Positions 24,150 through 36,210 of a stretch of DNA of 64,000 bases are shown here, piece after piece. Location of the stretch: the NCBI GenBank assembly GCA_032622095.1, contig CP136061.1, positions 47,067,797 through 47,131,796 on the forward strand, read 5' to 3'. The notes under the pieces were generated by a model that searched no databases, was not told the DNA's origin, and saw only the letters and a list, made by a program, of their open reading frames with translations. The position numbers and the translations under genes were made by a program. Every line of letters starts with the position of its first letter. Position 1 is the first letter of the stretch. The stretch is from Siphonodentalium dalli (taxonomy: Eukaryota > Mollusca > Scaphopoda > Gadilida > Siphonodentaliidae).

Positions 24150-24240
24150 ATACAGGGAGCCTCGCATATATAAGAGAATGCATTGTCACAAGATTTCTGC
24201 AAAATTTCATGAAGCTCCAGTCATGCAAGGGTTAGATGGC
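24150..24240. repeat. Right half of a hairpin-module TTAA element
   Basis: GAGCCTCGCATATATAAGAG-AATGCATTG followed by GAAGCTCCAGTCATGCAAGG is the right arm and terminus of the CATGATGGGAGC subfamily, here decayed. Confidence 0.5.
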
Positions 24241-25610
24241 CTTGAATTTTTGAATTAACAGTTTTGTGAAAAACTTTGAAAATTGTTGAGAAATAGCATT
24301 GATGGCCTTGAATTTGATGAGATCTAACCTGTGTCTACCCTGCGGTAGTTCACAGTCGATATCTCAAGTTTTTCTTGTGTGTAATTTAAAAGATATTCGG
24401 CATCATCCTGCCACTCAGTTTCACAAGGCAATATCAACAATCTCTGTCCACCAACCATAAATTTAGCAAGAAAAATACCATATTTACTTGGGTTGCCCAA
24501 CAGATGGTAACATTAACAATTGATTTGGGGAAAACAAATTCACACCCAACAACGTTTTTTTTTGCTACTTTGGAACTAAGCATATAAATATCTGTCTGCT
24601 GGGTAATTTTGTGGGTACTAAGTGGGAATAAAAACCTGCCTGCTGGGTCATTTTGTGGGGGTGAAAAATATATCTAAAAATCTGCCTGTTAACCAATATT
24701 GAAAAAAAGTGTCTGAGAAACAGATATTCTACTTTATGTGCCCTTTATTTAGATCTTTTTCATCACCAAATGAAGTAAAGCTCTTTTTCTTCTGTAAACT
24801 GACCCCTTTTAGCTTTGAGTATAGGTAAAACAATGTTATGTACATGTGGAATTGCAACTAAACTGATAACAAAATGTATCTTGCTGGAAAAAGATTAGTA
24901 TATGTACAGGTTTACTTATATTTATTTATAAAACACATATGTTACACTTATGTTTATATGGCTTTTATCTGGCATTAAACAAAGTGAAGAGACTGATGCA
25001 AAAAGAATTTTAACTTTGTTTTCCAGTGAATAAAACAGACTGCTTAATTAAACAGAATGTGTGAATGAGTATTTGATGGAATTTTAAAATATTTTACCAG
25101 CATAGTATAGAATTTACAAAACTACCTTGTCTTGTTGAATGTATGTTGAGGATGTTACATACCATGTATGCGCATACATGTATATATACAGTATATTAAA
25201 TTTATTGCTTCATTCTTACTGGAGATTTCATGGGATATTTTAGCATTATCGTTCAGTTTGATCAATATACATAGATCCTAGCCAATTACCCAAGCTATTG
25301 ATTCTATGATCAAACATATAACTAGAGTTACAATCCTTGGACTGGTGTTTAGCCACCTTCACAATCACTTAGTTTGACATCTCAGTTACATGCAGATGGG
25401 ATGTAAAATCTTTTGCAATAAATTTATAGGTGAAACTTTTGTGAGCTATTAAACTACCATATATCCAGATAATAAAGCATAAACCACTGACCCATTAATT
25501 ACCCAGATTCCTCTATTGATGTATGCCCCCTTTGAATCGAACACTAATCTGCACTTTTTCAATTTGTATCCCCGGATGACTTGTAATGGCCCAATGTGCT
25601 TTGTAACATT
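24241..25610. other. Intergenic, nothing recognised
   Basis: AT-rich sequence with no convincing coding region. Confidence 0.5.
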
Positions 25611-25612
25611 CT

Positions 25613-26010
25613 TTCAGCCTTGGAATAGTTTGTCTGTCATTTGCAGAATGAGGTCCCCAGAGGGTGAATTTAGTGTGCTACCCCGCATTGCGGGCTAGCA
25701 TCACCAAATTCATCCTCTGGGAACCTCATTCTTCTTAGACCTGATCTTCTGGGAAGTATCTATAGTCTCAAATTAACATTGTTTTAGTTACTTTTTCCCT
25801 TCTGTTCAGTTTCTATATCCCCTAATTTGCAGAAGATAAATTGCATAATTGAAGTGACAATCGGTGAACATCCCCAACTTCAACTGGGCAACTTCAATCT
25901 TATCCTAGTTCTCCCATAGCATTTGAGGCCTAAGCAGATTGAGGTTCACGTCACTAATTTCACCCTCTGGGGACCTCATTCTGCAAATGTCAGACACACT
26001 AAATCACAGG
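25613..26010. mobile_element. Older copy of the CAAGCCTTG palindromic MITE
   Basis: GTCTGTCATTTGCAGAATGA and the closing TGCAAATGTCAGACACACTA bound a structure with the usual GAGGTCCCCAGAGGGTGAAT words. The 25741-25920 interior resembles the copy at 56761-57200. Ends are diverged, and C26 follows at 26022. Confidence 0.6.
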
Positions 26011-26021
26011 CATCCGAGAAA

Positions 26022-26022
26022 C

Positions 26023-26047
<25 letters not shown>
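26022..26047 (+). repeat. Poly-C tract (C26)
   Basis: An uninterrupted run of 26 C. Similar long C or G runs occur at 6767, 7284, 29969, 41148 and 43825. Confidence 0.9.
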
Positions 26048-26053
<6 letters not shown>

Positions 26054-26375
26054 GATTGAGATTGTTCTGATATTTTAATTTTACCAGGTAGATGTCTATC
26101 TAACAAGTATCACCAGATTTTGATTTGTTAAAAGAATGCAATAACAATGATTTTTAAAAGCACTGTCTATCTAAATAACTGATCCAATTATGTAGCCCAC
26201 AAACAATATGTTTCAATGTGCTTTACACCCATCATTACCCCAGTCATAGGGCATGCGCCACTGTTGTCACTCCCATTCTCCAATGACGAAGCAACCTCAT
26301 GCTGCAACAAATTTGTGCACATATCAAGGTTTGCATAATGCCAAGATCTTTTGAGACCCACAACCCAGTAGTCTC

Positions 26376-29115
26376 TTAACCCTTTGAGTGCCAGGTCTGA
26401 TTTTTATGTGTACCCATACCATGTATGGTACACATAATGATGACGTCCGGATCAACCATCCGTCGTTCGTCTGTCCGTCCGTCTGTCCGTCCGTCTGTCT
26501 GTAGACACTTGCTATCCGATTCAATTACTCGTGTTCAAATTTTATGTGCATGTTTATGATAACACACTCCTCACCTGTATAGTTTTTGGTATCGATCGGT
26601 TGATCGGTTTAGAAATTATTAAAACTTTGCATCCGCACATAGGCATGAGCTATCCGATGCTGTAACCAAAGTATTTTTTGTCCTGATTGTTTTCATATCT
26701 GATATGTAGGTTTATGATGACACACCCCTCACCTGTATAGTTTTTGGTATCAATTAGTTGATAAGTTTAGAAAATAATTAACCCTTCACACATATGCTAT
26801 CCAATCCAATAAATTGAACATATTTCTTCTGATCTGCCTCATATTTCTTACCTAAGTCTTTCTTAGCACGTTCTTCATCTGTATGGATTTTGGTATTGTT
26901 TAGTTAACCCTTTCCACTCTTGTTTTTAAATAGAATTCATCCAAGCCATGATGACTCAAACATTTTTCATCTGATTGACACCAATTTTGGTATATGAATT
27001 TGTGACCCCTAAATACAGATCAAGTGCGAATATGGGTTTGATCCAGTATATTTTAACAGAGTTATGGCCCTTTATAATTCATACCACTTTTCCATGCACT
27101 ATTAAATTTGAATAGAACAAGACACAACACAAACCTGTGTTATTGGAAGGAGATAATTTATTGCTTTGGACACAGTGACCTGATAGCACCACTGGTGGCT
27201 GCAGAATTATAAACAACTGTCAAACTGTGATTGATTACAGACTCTTTATTCCAATTCTGTTGAATCCATGCAGTTCATGGCATTATTGTTTACAGAGATA
27301 CTGTTGTCATAACTTAGAAAATAATTAATACACCAATTCCTTAGTTCCATCATATGATGTCATTGAAAATGATTAACCCTCTGCACACATGATATGGTCT
27401 TCTGATGTCTTTTATTTGATCATTCTCCTATTCTATGTCCATGTTGATTGTGATCCACTTTTAACTTGCATGGATTTGGGATTAAAATTAACCCATTCGA
27501 TAGACTCATATTATCTGATAGACATATATTAAGTTATCACTTTAACTTTGAGCCAGGTTCATCATTAGAGGATATGTCTTATTTTGAAATTCCCTCAATT
27601 GCATTTGGGCTACAGGATAATATTAACAGTGCTGGGATTCTTGAGACTGACTTATTGTATGGGTTTCTAAATTCCATTCTTTTTGTTGACTATGTGTTTA
27701 TCAGTTCATTAGTTTGGGTAAGATTAATTCCTTACTATCCGATTTGATAACTCAAATATTTCCATTAATTATGTTTATAGTTCTGGCACAGTTTATGATA
27801 ACACCCCTCATACCTGCATAGTGAGGGTCATTTGGTTTATTTGCTTAAATATATTAACATCCTTCACCAATTCTGTTGACACAATGTGATAGCTAAATAT
27901 TTTTTGCATGATCACTCTATAAATAATCACATCTATGATAATCATGACACATTCTTCACATGTATATATTTTTGGTATCGATCGAATCGTTTTGAAAATA
28001 TTAACCTTAACTTCAATTATATTTAAACTGTTTACAAACATATCTTTCCAATGATCAAATTAGAAGAAAATTAACATTTATATCCAATCATTAGCAATCA
28101 TATTTTATATCCTGGTCTATACATCCCTTCTATAGTTGATCAGTTATTGATTGTTTTTTTAGTGGTGAAATATTAATAGGTTGCTATGAATTTTTAATAT
28201 GCAGCTGACACAAAATATAATGAACAAAAAATAGCAATGATGCTAAAAAGAAACACACAATGTTATGTCTCATGTTCCAATGTAATAAGTAGATTAATTG
28301 AGTTGCTATGATGTTTGTCTACCTAATTTCGTAACTATTTGATATTTAACAGCTATGGTGCTTCTCTCCGACTATGGAGCTTCTCTCCGACTATGGATTG
28401 AGCTTAATTAGCTTTATAACTCTATAAGACATATATGTATCTGTGTTGGAGTCACTAATAGGTTGAAATCAAAGCCGCGTCTGTGTTAACATTGTGTTAA
28501 TGTGAGCAAGATGCCCGATAAGTGTGATTTCACTTGTGAATTAATAGTAAGGTGTGAATTGTTTAAAGATTTGCACTCATGAAAAGGATGGGGTAAGGAT
28601 ATATGAAAATAGTTCATCGCTGTCGCCAATGTATGGGTTAAACATCTGCCGATCGTGATCGGCCTCTCGTTGTATCAACCCATATACCCTGTGCCAATGC
28701 ATTCTCTTATATATGCGAGTCGACCATAGGTCGCCTCGCATATATAAGAGAATGCATTGGCCTAACAATTTTTCATTATTTGTTATTATTTTTTACAATT
28801 ATTTACAAGTTTAATATTTTTTTCTTATATTCTTTAACAGAATTATTTTGTAGGTTTACTGCCAGGGAATATTACGTTTTTCATGGGTATCAAAATTATT
28901 ACTATGAATACTTGGTGATAGTTTTGAGTTATAACATGCCCCTAAGGTTTTATCCAGTTTGTTTTTAAAAATCCCTATAGCATACTTAAGCATTACCCAA
29001 AACAAATTCAACCCAAACAAATCTAAAAAAAAAAGATTTTTTTTTTTTTTAGAGCCGATTTTACAGATTGTAAATTAGGGCCGATGAGATCAGCCCCTGG
29101 CACTGAAAGGGTTAA
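26376..29115. mobile_element. Large TTAA-bounded composite element (CCCTTTGAGTGCCAGG termini)
   Basis: TTAACCCTTTGAGTGCCAGG at 26376 and its near complement CCTGGCACTGAAAGGGTTAA ending at 29115 are the same ends seen on the 253-bp element at 48646. Between them lie GTACCCATACCATGTATGGT, a CCGTCCGTCTGTCC run, decayed ~120-bp units (ACTCAAACATTTTTCATCTG, GGTTTGATCC, GAGTTATGGCCC) and a complete hairpin module (28694-28760). It could be one composite element or two elements sharing ends. Confidence 0.55.
28694..28760. repeat. 67-bp hairpin module
   Basis: CCAATGCATTCTCTTATATA-TGCGAG and its exact complement flank TCGACC-ATA-GGTCGC. The whole can pair as a hairpin with a three-base loop and one unpaired position in each stem. 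It is the reference copy of the module listed in the following TTAA elements. Confidence 0.85.
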
Positions 29116-29214
29116 TGCATGAGCGGTCCGATCAGTTACTTGCTCAAGGGTAACAACTTGTCACAAGATCTGAACAGCGTATAACTCTACGATCACACTC
29201 TGCTTAATTTGAAA

Positions 29215-29324
29215 ATCTAGCCATGTTAGGAAACTCAGTAATCTGTCGGCAGTTATTAAACTTACATCATTGTGTTGACAGTAATGACAAGCCAAACACT
29301 CTATCTACTAGACCACCAACCTCC
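29215..29324 (-). repeat. Possible tRNA-derived SINE fragment
   Basis: On the minus strand, GGTTGGTGGTCTAGTAGATA followed by GAGTGTTTGGCTTGTCA resembles a tRNA-type A box region. A clear B box is not preserved. Confidence 0.35.
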
Positions 29325-29332
29325 ACGATATA

Positions 29333-29545
29333 CAGTAATGCCCTAAATAATCGACTCCTTAACCACAGCAGAATTATGGGTAACTTTTCAGTATTTAGTC
29401 AGAAATATGGCTTGTTGCCATTCATCGGAAAGCTCTCAGTGAAAGCTTTCCGATGAATGGCAACAAGTCATATTTCCGACTAAATCCTGAAAAGTTACCC
29501 ATAATTCTGCTGTGGTTAAGGAGTCGATTATTTAGGGCATTACTG
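29333..29545. mobile_element. 213-bp perfect-palindrome MITE, TA target (CAGTAATGCCC family)
   Basis: The left arm CAGTAATGCCCTAAATAATC...AGCTCTCAGTG mirrors the right arm to CATTACTG with few mismatches and almost no loop. It is flanked by TA on both sides, as in Tc1/mariner-type insertions. There are no coding sequences. This is one of about ten copies in the window. Confidence 0.85.
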
Positions 29546-30583
29546 TAATTCTGTCCTAAATGAATTGAAATTATTTGCCACAACAAATTGGATGTGATAT
29601 GGAATCTGAACATTATGATCCATGCTTGACATGTAGTAACAATAAAATCATTCTTGAAGGATATTAATGTTGGTAAGGAAGGCTTTGATTTTCTCTTTGG
29701 ACTCATATTTGTCCAATTTCAAATGCTCTATGTTTTCTTCCATACTATATGAGTGGAAATGAAGCATACTATCAGCATTGTAAGCCATATTAGAAATAAT
29801 ATCTGCTATTAGCACAATGTCACTTCACTTCATTCATTTTCACATCAAACTTAAAACATTTAAAAATAATACACCGAATTTCAGTGGTAAAAAGGTATGT
29901 GCAGGTAGGTGCTAAGCTGCCAGAGAAGATTGAAAGGGTCAGGTGGCTTCTCTCCTGCAAATGTATTACCCCCCCCCCCCCCCCTCCCCCCTACAATTAA
30001 AAAGCAGAACAGGTTTCGCAAAACCTTCATACATCTTTAAGATGTGTGGGACATTACATGGTGTTTCCGTTCATGATCTCCACACTCATGCATGGCTCAT
30101 CACACATCAGTAATCAATATATAACACTGAATATGGTGATCTGTTTTTGATAGAATCCTTGTTACTGCTCCCATGAGAATAGGTTCAAGCTATTTTGCTG
30201 AAGTAGAAGGGAATGTGTTTATGGCAGCATAATTACCCCCATTTTCTTCATATAGGTATGAAAATGAGTTTATTGGCTGGAAATTTATGGAGCAAAATAC
30301 TATTTATTAGTGTGTGTAGATGTATGTCTAGAAGGATCTAAACAAAAATGCCCAGTAATCCATTGAGGAAATAATCAGCTATTTTCAAGACAGTCCTACA
30401 GTAAATCAGAAAAAACTTAAAGGGGCCCACTCTGTTAACTTCGGCTAACTTTTGTACCATTCCTGTTTTCAGTACACAGATCTAAACTATATTATGAAAT
30501 GCATTATATATTTTAAATCTGTACAGGAAACAGGAAAGGTAACAATTAAGATAAGCAGCTATGTTTGGATAGTTGGGTGGCTA
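29546..30583. other. Intergenic, no gene
   Basis: Contains a C16 run at 29969-29984. Otherwise AT-rich and unrecognised. Confidence 0.5.
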
Positions 30584-30983
30584 TTAACCCTTTACCCAAC
30601 AGAAGGGCCCTGTGCCAATGCATTCTCTTATATATGCGAGTCGACCATAGGTCGCCTCGCATATATAAGAGAATGCATTGGCTTAACACATTAAAAATTA
30701 TAAAATTGTTAAAGAATGTAAGAAAAAATGGTAAAAAGTGTTAATTTTTTTTTTTTTTTAGGCCAATGCATTCTCTTATATATGCGAGGCGACCTATGGT
30801 CGACTCGCATATATAAGAGGATGCATTGGCACAGGGCATAACTGTTACTATCACAATGTGGTCAAGGAGCCGGTTCCAATGATATCCATATTTGTATGGT
30901 TCTATTGAGACAGACCGAAGATATTTTAAGCTGTTGAAGCTTTATTTGGCCGGTTTTGGCTGTTTTGTTGGGTAAAGGGTTAA
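30584..30983. mobile_element. 400-bp TTAA MITE with two opposed hairpin modules
   Basis: The ends are TTAA-CCCTTTACCCAACAGAAG and CTGTTTTGTTGGGTAAAGGG-TTAA, a piggyBac-like arrangement (TTAA target, CCC start). Hairpin modules lie at 30615-30681 and, in reverse orientation, 30763-30829. Together they form a CCCTGTGCC...GGCACAGGG unit. A 400-bp twin lies at 37967. Confidence 0.8.
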
Positions 30984-31194
30984 TTACCTCAGGCTAATTA
31001 GGCAGCTTGTTTCCATTTAGACAGTATCATGGCAGTCACATTTGTGTTATTTCTATTGTATTTCATTGTTAGCTCACCTTTACTATGTAAAGTTTGAGCT
31101 ATTGCCATGTCTTGGTATCCATCGTCCTTGTGTGTGTACTTGTATGCATGTGTGCGTTTGTGAGGCAACAACAATACAGGCTGCATGTCGTATC

Positions 31195-32890
31195 TTTGGT
31201 CAGATCATTATGAAATTTGTCATAGCTGTTGACATTTGACATATAGATGGGAAAGAGTCATTTTGGGGTCATTTGAAGAAAAAAAAACATGGCCACCAGC
31301 GGCCATCTTGGATTTCAAAATTCAATCCATTAGCACGGGCTACAGATCGTACTGTTTGTCTGATCATCATGAAATTTGTCATGGATGTTAATATTGACAT
31401 GTAAATGGAAACGAGTAATTTTGGGGTCATTCGGCCAAAAAACATGGCCGCCAGCAGCCATCTTGGATTTTACTCTTTGCATGACAAAATCCTTTGGCAC
31501 GGTCGTACCTTTTGTCGGATCATTATGAAATTTGTCATGGGTGTTGACATTGACATTTAGATGGGAACTAGTCATTTTGGGGTCATTCGGCAAAAAAATA
31601 TGGCCGCCAGTAGCCATCTTTGATTTTACTCTTTGCATGACAAAATCCTTTGGCACGGGCTACAGGTCGTACCTTTGGTCAGATCATTTTGAAATTTGTC
31701 ATGGCTGTTAACATTGACATGTAAATAGGAATGAGTCATTTGGGGGTCATTCAGCCAAAAAACATGGCCACCAGCAGCCATCTTGGATATTTTAATCTTT
31801 GCATGACTAAATCCTTTGGCACGGGCTACAGGTCGTAACTTTGGTCAGAAATTTGTCATGGGTGCTGATATTGATATGGGAACTAGTCATTTTGGGGTCA
31901 ATCGGCAAAAAAACATTGCCACCAGCAGCCATCTTGTATTTCAAAATTCAATCCATTAGCATGGGCTACAGGCCGGAGTGTTCATCTGATCATCATGAAA
32001 TTTTTTGTGGATGTTAATATTGACATGTAGATGGGAACGAGTCATTTTGGGGTCATTCGGCCATAAAACATTGACGCTGGATTTTACTCTTTGTATGACT
32101 AAATCCTTTGACACAGGCTACATGTCGTACCTTTGGTCGGATCATCATGAAATTTGTCATGGTTGTTAACATTGACATGTAAATGGGAACGAGTCATTTT
32201 GGGGTCATTCAGCAAAAAAAACATGGCTGCCAGCCGCCATCTTGGATTTCCTAAATTTAATCCATTAGCACGGGCTACAGGCATTACTGTTTGTCTCATC
32301 ATCATGAAATTTGTAAATTATATTAATATTGACATGTAGATGGGAACGAGTCATTTTGAGATCATTCGGCCAAAAAACATGGCGCCAGCAGCCAATTTGG
32401 ATCTTACGCTTTGCATGACTAAATACTTTGACATGGGCTACATGTCGTACCTTTTGTAAGATCATAATGAAATTTGTCATGAATGTCAATATTGACATGT
32501 AGATGGGAAATATGTCATTTTGGGGTCATTCGGCCAAAAAACATGGCCACCAGCAGCCATCTTGTATTTTACTCTTTGCATGACTAAATCCTTTGGCACG
32601 GGCTACAGGTTGTACCTTTGGTCAGATCATCATGAAATGGCTGTTAACATTGACATGTAGATGGGAATGAGTCATTTTGGGGTCATTCGGCCATAAAACA
32701 TGTTCGATGGCAGCCATCTTGGATTTAATCTTTGGCACACGCTACAGTCCACTTCCCTCATCCGATCATCACCAAACTTCATATTAATCTTGATAATTGA
32801 TCTACTAGATGGAAGCTATCAAATGTTTTTTAATTTCATTGGAAAATATAGCCGCCAGCAACCATCTTGGATTTTACTTTATAGAAATCT
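31195..32890. repeat. ~165-bp satellite-like tandem array (about ten units)
   Basis: Each unit carries, in order, GATCATCATGAAATTTGTCATGG-type, TGACATGTAGATGGGAACGA, GTCATTTTGGGGTCATTCGG, CATGGCCGCCAGCAGCCATC, TTTGCATGACTAAATCC and GGCACGGGCTACAGG words. Units are diverged by roughly 5-15 percent by eye and some are truncated. A single unit lies inside the element at 6765-7317. Confidence 0.8.
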
Positions 32891-34135
32891 CTTCATGTTG
32901 ATAATCTGGTATTACTTAGACATTTCAACTTTCCGCATTCCTAATCGCTCCATTGACTGTAACACATGAAATTATTCCCTTTCCAAGTTGAGCTACAGTG
33001 TCATTGACACTTTCATTTCTATAAAGTGAGCTTGTAATTTCTAGCAGATGATCTTGTAATCGAGCTGTCTGCACCAAGTTTTGCCTCAAACTGTATTTGA
33101 CATATGTTCCAATAAATCCAGAATCATTTAAATACAGTCATATATTGAATCGGGTTACGTGATATATTGCAATAAAAAGCTCATGCGACATTAGCCCCAT
33201 ACAAAGGGAATAATGGTGCAGAAAAATATCAATATTACCATCAAGATTCCCTATTGTCATCACGAGGTACTATTGGGTGTACAATAACAAATTGTATTGA
33301 ACGGAAAGTGTGATCTTTGATCTGCAGAGATCTTTTCAATGGGGACATTAAGACGTTATGGAATTCCTTTAAGCCACAACGATATTGGAATCAAAGTCGC
33401 TTATGAGTACGATGGTGGTATTTTTCTAATTGGGCAATTTTTCCCACTTTGATCGATCATTCCTACGGATTTTATTTCTCTTCTTATTTGTCTATCTGTT
33501 ATTGAAGAATTAGTATGTGCTCTGGTTGTATCTTCAAGACACTTAACTCTTGGGATCCAAATAAACGTAGGAGTACTCTTATTAAATATAAAGTAAAAAT
33601 TCCCCTGTATGCTGCTTATTTCGGTCCCTATATATTTTTTTATTTCATTCCGAATGACTGCTTTTCATATAAAAACCACTTTTAATTATTAAGAATCGGA
33701 AAAGGGTTGACGCATCTTCTCTTGGTTCTTACAGAGCTAAACAAAGAATATGTTGGGAAATGACCCCATTACTGTTTTGTAACACCCATAATATATTAGC
33801 AGGGGGATGCTCATATCCAGGTCCTACAAAGGTACCCCTGTTTTGGACTGCGGTAGTGGAAACTTCACCAATGATGTCCAGAAGCAGTCTGCCCACAACG
33901 ATATTGGAGTCAAAGTCGCTTATGAGTACGATTGTTGGCTGGTAGTGGACTAATTTCCTGGGTTTTAAATATTCATAGAAATACAGCCTATGGACTTTAT
34001 TTCCCCGTCTTATTTGTCGATCCGTTATTGGAGAAATGGGATGTTCTCTGTTAGTATCTAGATGATTCTCTATATTAAATATGCTGTGCATATATAGAGT
34101 GTATTCTGGTATATATGTCAACATTTGTAAACCCA
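32891..34135. repeat. Intergenic with a ~180-bp direct duplication
   Basis: 33376-33545 and 33893-34060 share CACAACGATATTGGA(A/G)TCAA, GTCGCTTATGAGTACGAT and TCTTATTTGTC(T/G)ATC(T/C)GTTATTG. The second copy lies in a 135-codon minus-strand frame (34136-33729) without recognisable family features. Confidence 0.45.
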
Positions 34136-35770
34136 TACATTTCTCATGAGAAGTTGTTAGAATCTTATAAGAATCTCATGAGAAGCATATTAGAAAGATA
34201 TGCAAAGCAGAGAAATCTAACATGAACCTTGTGAGAAGATGTTAGAAATCAATTTTCTAACCAAGGGTCTTATGTGAGAAAAATTTCTCACGTGAGAAAT
34301 ATGAGATCTCGTAAGAAATGCAGACTTAGAAATATTTCCACTGAACCGATAGTATATTTTTCTAAGTTGCAAATTCTAATTTGAGTTCTCATGAGAAAAA
34401 TAGACTTTGAAATTATCATCCTTCAAGTAAGTTTTAAAAAAATTTCGGGGTTAAGAAATTTTCACTTGATTTCTTCAGGAATGCAGACTTTGAAATTTTT
34501 TCACAAAAACTTATTGGATATTTTCAAAGTCAGAAATTCTCACGTTAGATCTCATAAGAAATACAGACTTTAAATTGTGTGGTCTCCAATTCCAGAAAAG
34601 TAAGCTAAGTGTGATTTTCTTACATGAGAATATGTTAGAAATAGGGTAGATATTTTTAAGTCAGATTTCAATGGTGGGTAAAATGATTTAATCTAGAACA
34701 TGTGGTCTTGAGAAATCTGATCTGGTGTATGCTGGAGAATTCAAAATATAAAATGCGCCAAAACAGTTACTGGAGTTAACCTGTACATGTCAGTTGCTGT
34801 GCATGATTTAGACTGTAAATTATCTTTATATCTGTGCTAGAAGCTTAAGTTGTGTTATATTCACGAGAAGGGGAACATGGAGTTATATTTATTGTTTTAT
34901 TTGTGGATATTCTTTAATGATAAGTTCCACAACATGGGATACACACTATACTAGGTAAGTGTAATATTTATATAAATGGCAGAGGGCTTTAGGCCTCATG
35001 CATCTGGCATCATGGCAAGATTATATGGCATGTGGTCTCTTGTGCTGCCTTTACTGCAGGTTCTAATATGTAATTTATCAACCAGGTAGACTACATGCAG
35101 TATATATATTAAAGTTGATTTAAATTTTATTTTCAAATATTTTAAATTATATTTCTAGAATAAATAATGATGGCCCATATATCACATCAAATAAACTTCT
35201 GTTATTGTTAATTGATTCTAAGACAGAGTAAATGTTCAAATCTATTTTAACAAAATGAATGAATTTTAGGAAATAAACAATTTATGGCAGTTTTCATTGT
35301 TTCATGGAAGTGATTTTTACAGTTATTTGGAATATTCCACGAAGAGCAGTTAACATGTTGCAGTGTAAACATGCACACATGTTGAAAAGCAATTGAAAAT
35401 TGGTTGATCAAATATTAAGAAAAGTTAAGTTGAAGTTTAGTGTGAGATTTGTGTGAGAATACAGATCTGTATTTGTACAATATAGATTCATCGCACACAC
35501 AAATGCCTCTAAGATCAGGGACCCCAGAATAAGAAAATGGCAAGGGGGCAAAAGCAGTCCGAAAGCATGGAAATTCTCAATGACAGTGTTTGTTATTTTA
35601 TAACCTTAAAAAGATGATAAATGACAGTATTAAATTGTTAATGATACCAAAATGAATTTGGTAGCACATAGATTTGTTTGAATTAGATAGTCCTTATTTG
35701 TTATACTGGTCATTATATTTTGAAATATATAGAACAGGAATTTTTCTTATATGCATGAAAAAAGGATTTT
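34136..35770. other. Intergenic, rich in TCTCATGAGAA-like words
   Basis: Many TCTCATGAGAA / CTTACATGAG palindromic words occur in 34140-34640, related to the CACGTG block downstream. The two may be ends of one larger element. Nothing else was recognised. Confidence 0.4.
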
Positions 35771-36135
35771 TCTCGCGAGAGAAATGATTCTTTCTCACGT
35801 GAGAAATGATTCTTTCTCATGTGAGAAATGATTCTTTCTTACGTGAGAAATGATTCTTTCTTACGTGAGAAATGATTCTTTCTTACGTGAGAAATGATTC
35901 TTTCTTAATTACGTGATAAAAAATTATTTCTCACGTGAGGTTTTTAATATGCAAATTAGCAAATCACCTGAGAAAAAATTCTTATGTGAGAAAAAATATT
36001 TCTTACGTGAGGAAAGATTCTTTCTCATGTGAGAAAAAATTCTTACGAGATCTTGCTAATTTGCATATTAAAAACCTCACGTGAGATTCTAACGTGAGAT
36101 TCTAACGTGAGAATCTAACGTGAGATTCTCATGAG
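35771..36135. repeat. 22-bp CACGTG/CATGTG minisatellite with long hairpin
   Basis: About six units of GAGAAATGATTCTTTCT(C/T)ACGT lie at 35771-35908. Then 35930-35966 (CTCACGTGAGG, TTTTTAATATGCAAATTAGC) is repeated in reverse complement at 36049-36085. Each arm includes the E-box palindrome CACGTG and the octamer-like ATGCAAAT. Confidence 0.75.
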
Positions 36136-36210
36136 AATTATGTTAGGACATTTTGGTAAGGGAAGGGACCTGCCTTTATGATCAGCCAATGAAGAACATT
36201 TCTTAATGAA

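Noticed and set aside
30452-30694. Frames containing ANAFSYICESTIGRLAYIRE
   Set aside because: The same peptide recurs at every hairpin module (30.6, 38.0, 48.7, 52.3, 54.2, 56.3 kb and others); it is just the translation of the hairpin.
31330-32498. Several minus-strand frames with repeated KMTRSHLHVNVN peptides
   Set aside because: They are translations of the ~165-bp tandem repeat array and shift frame between units.
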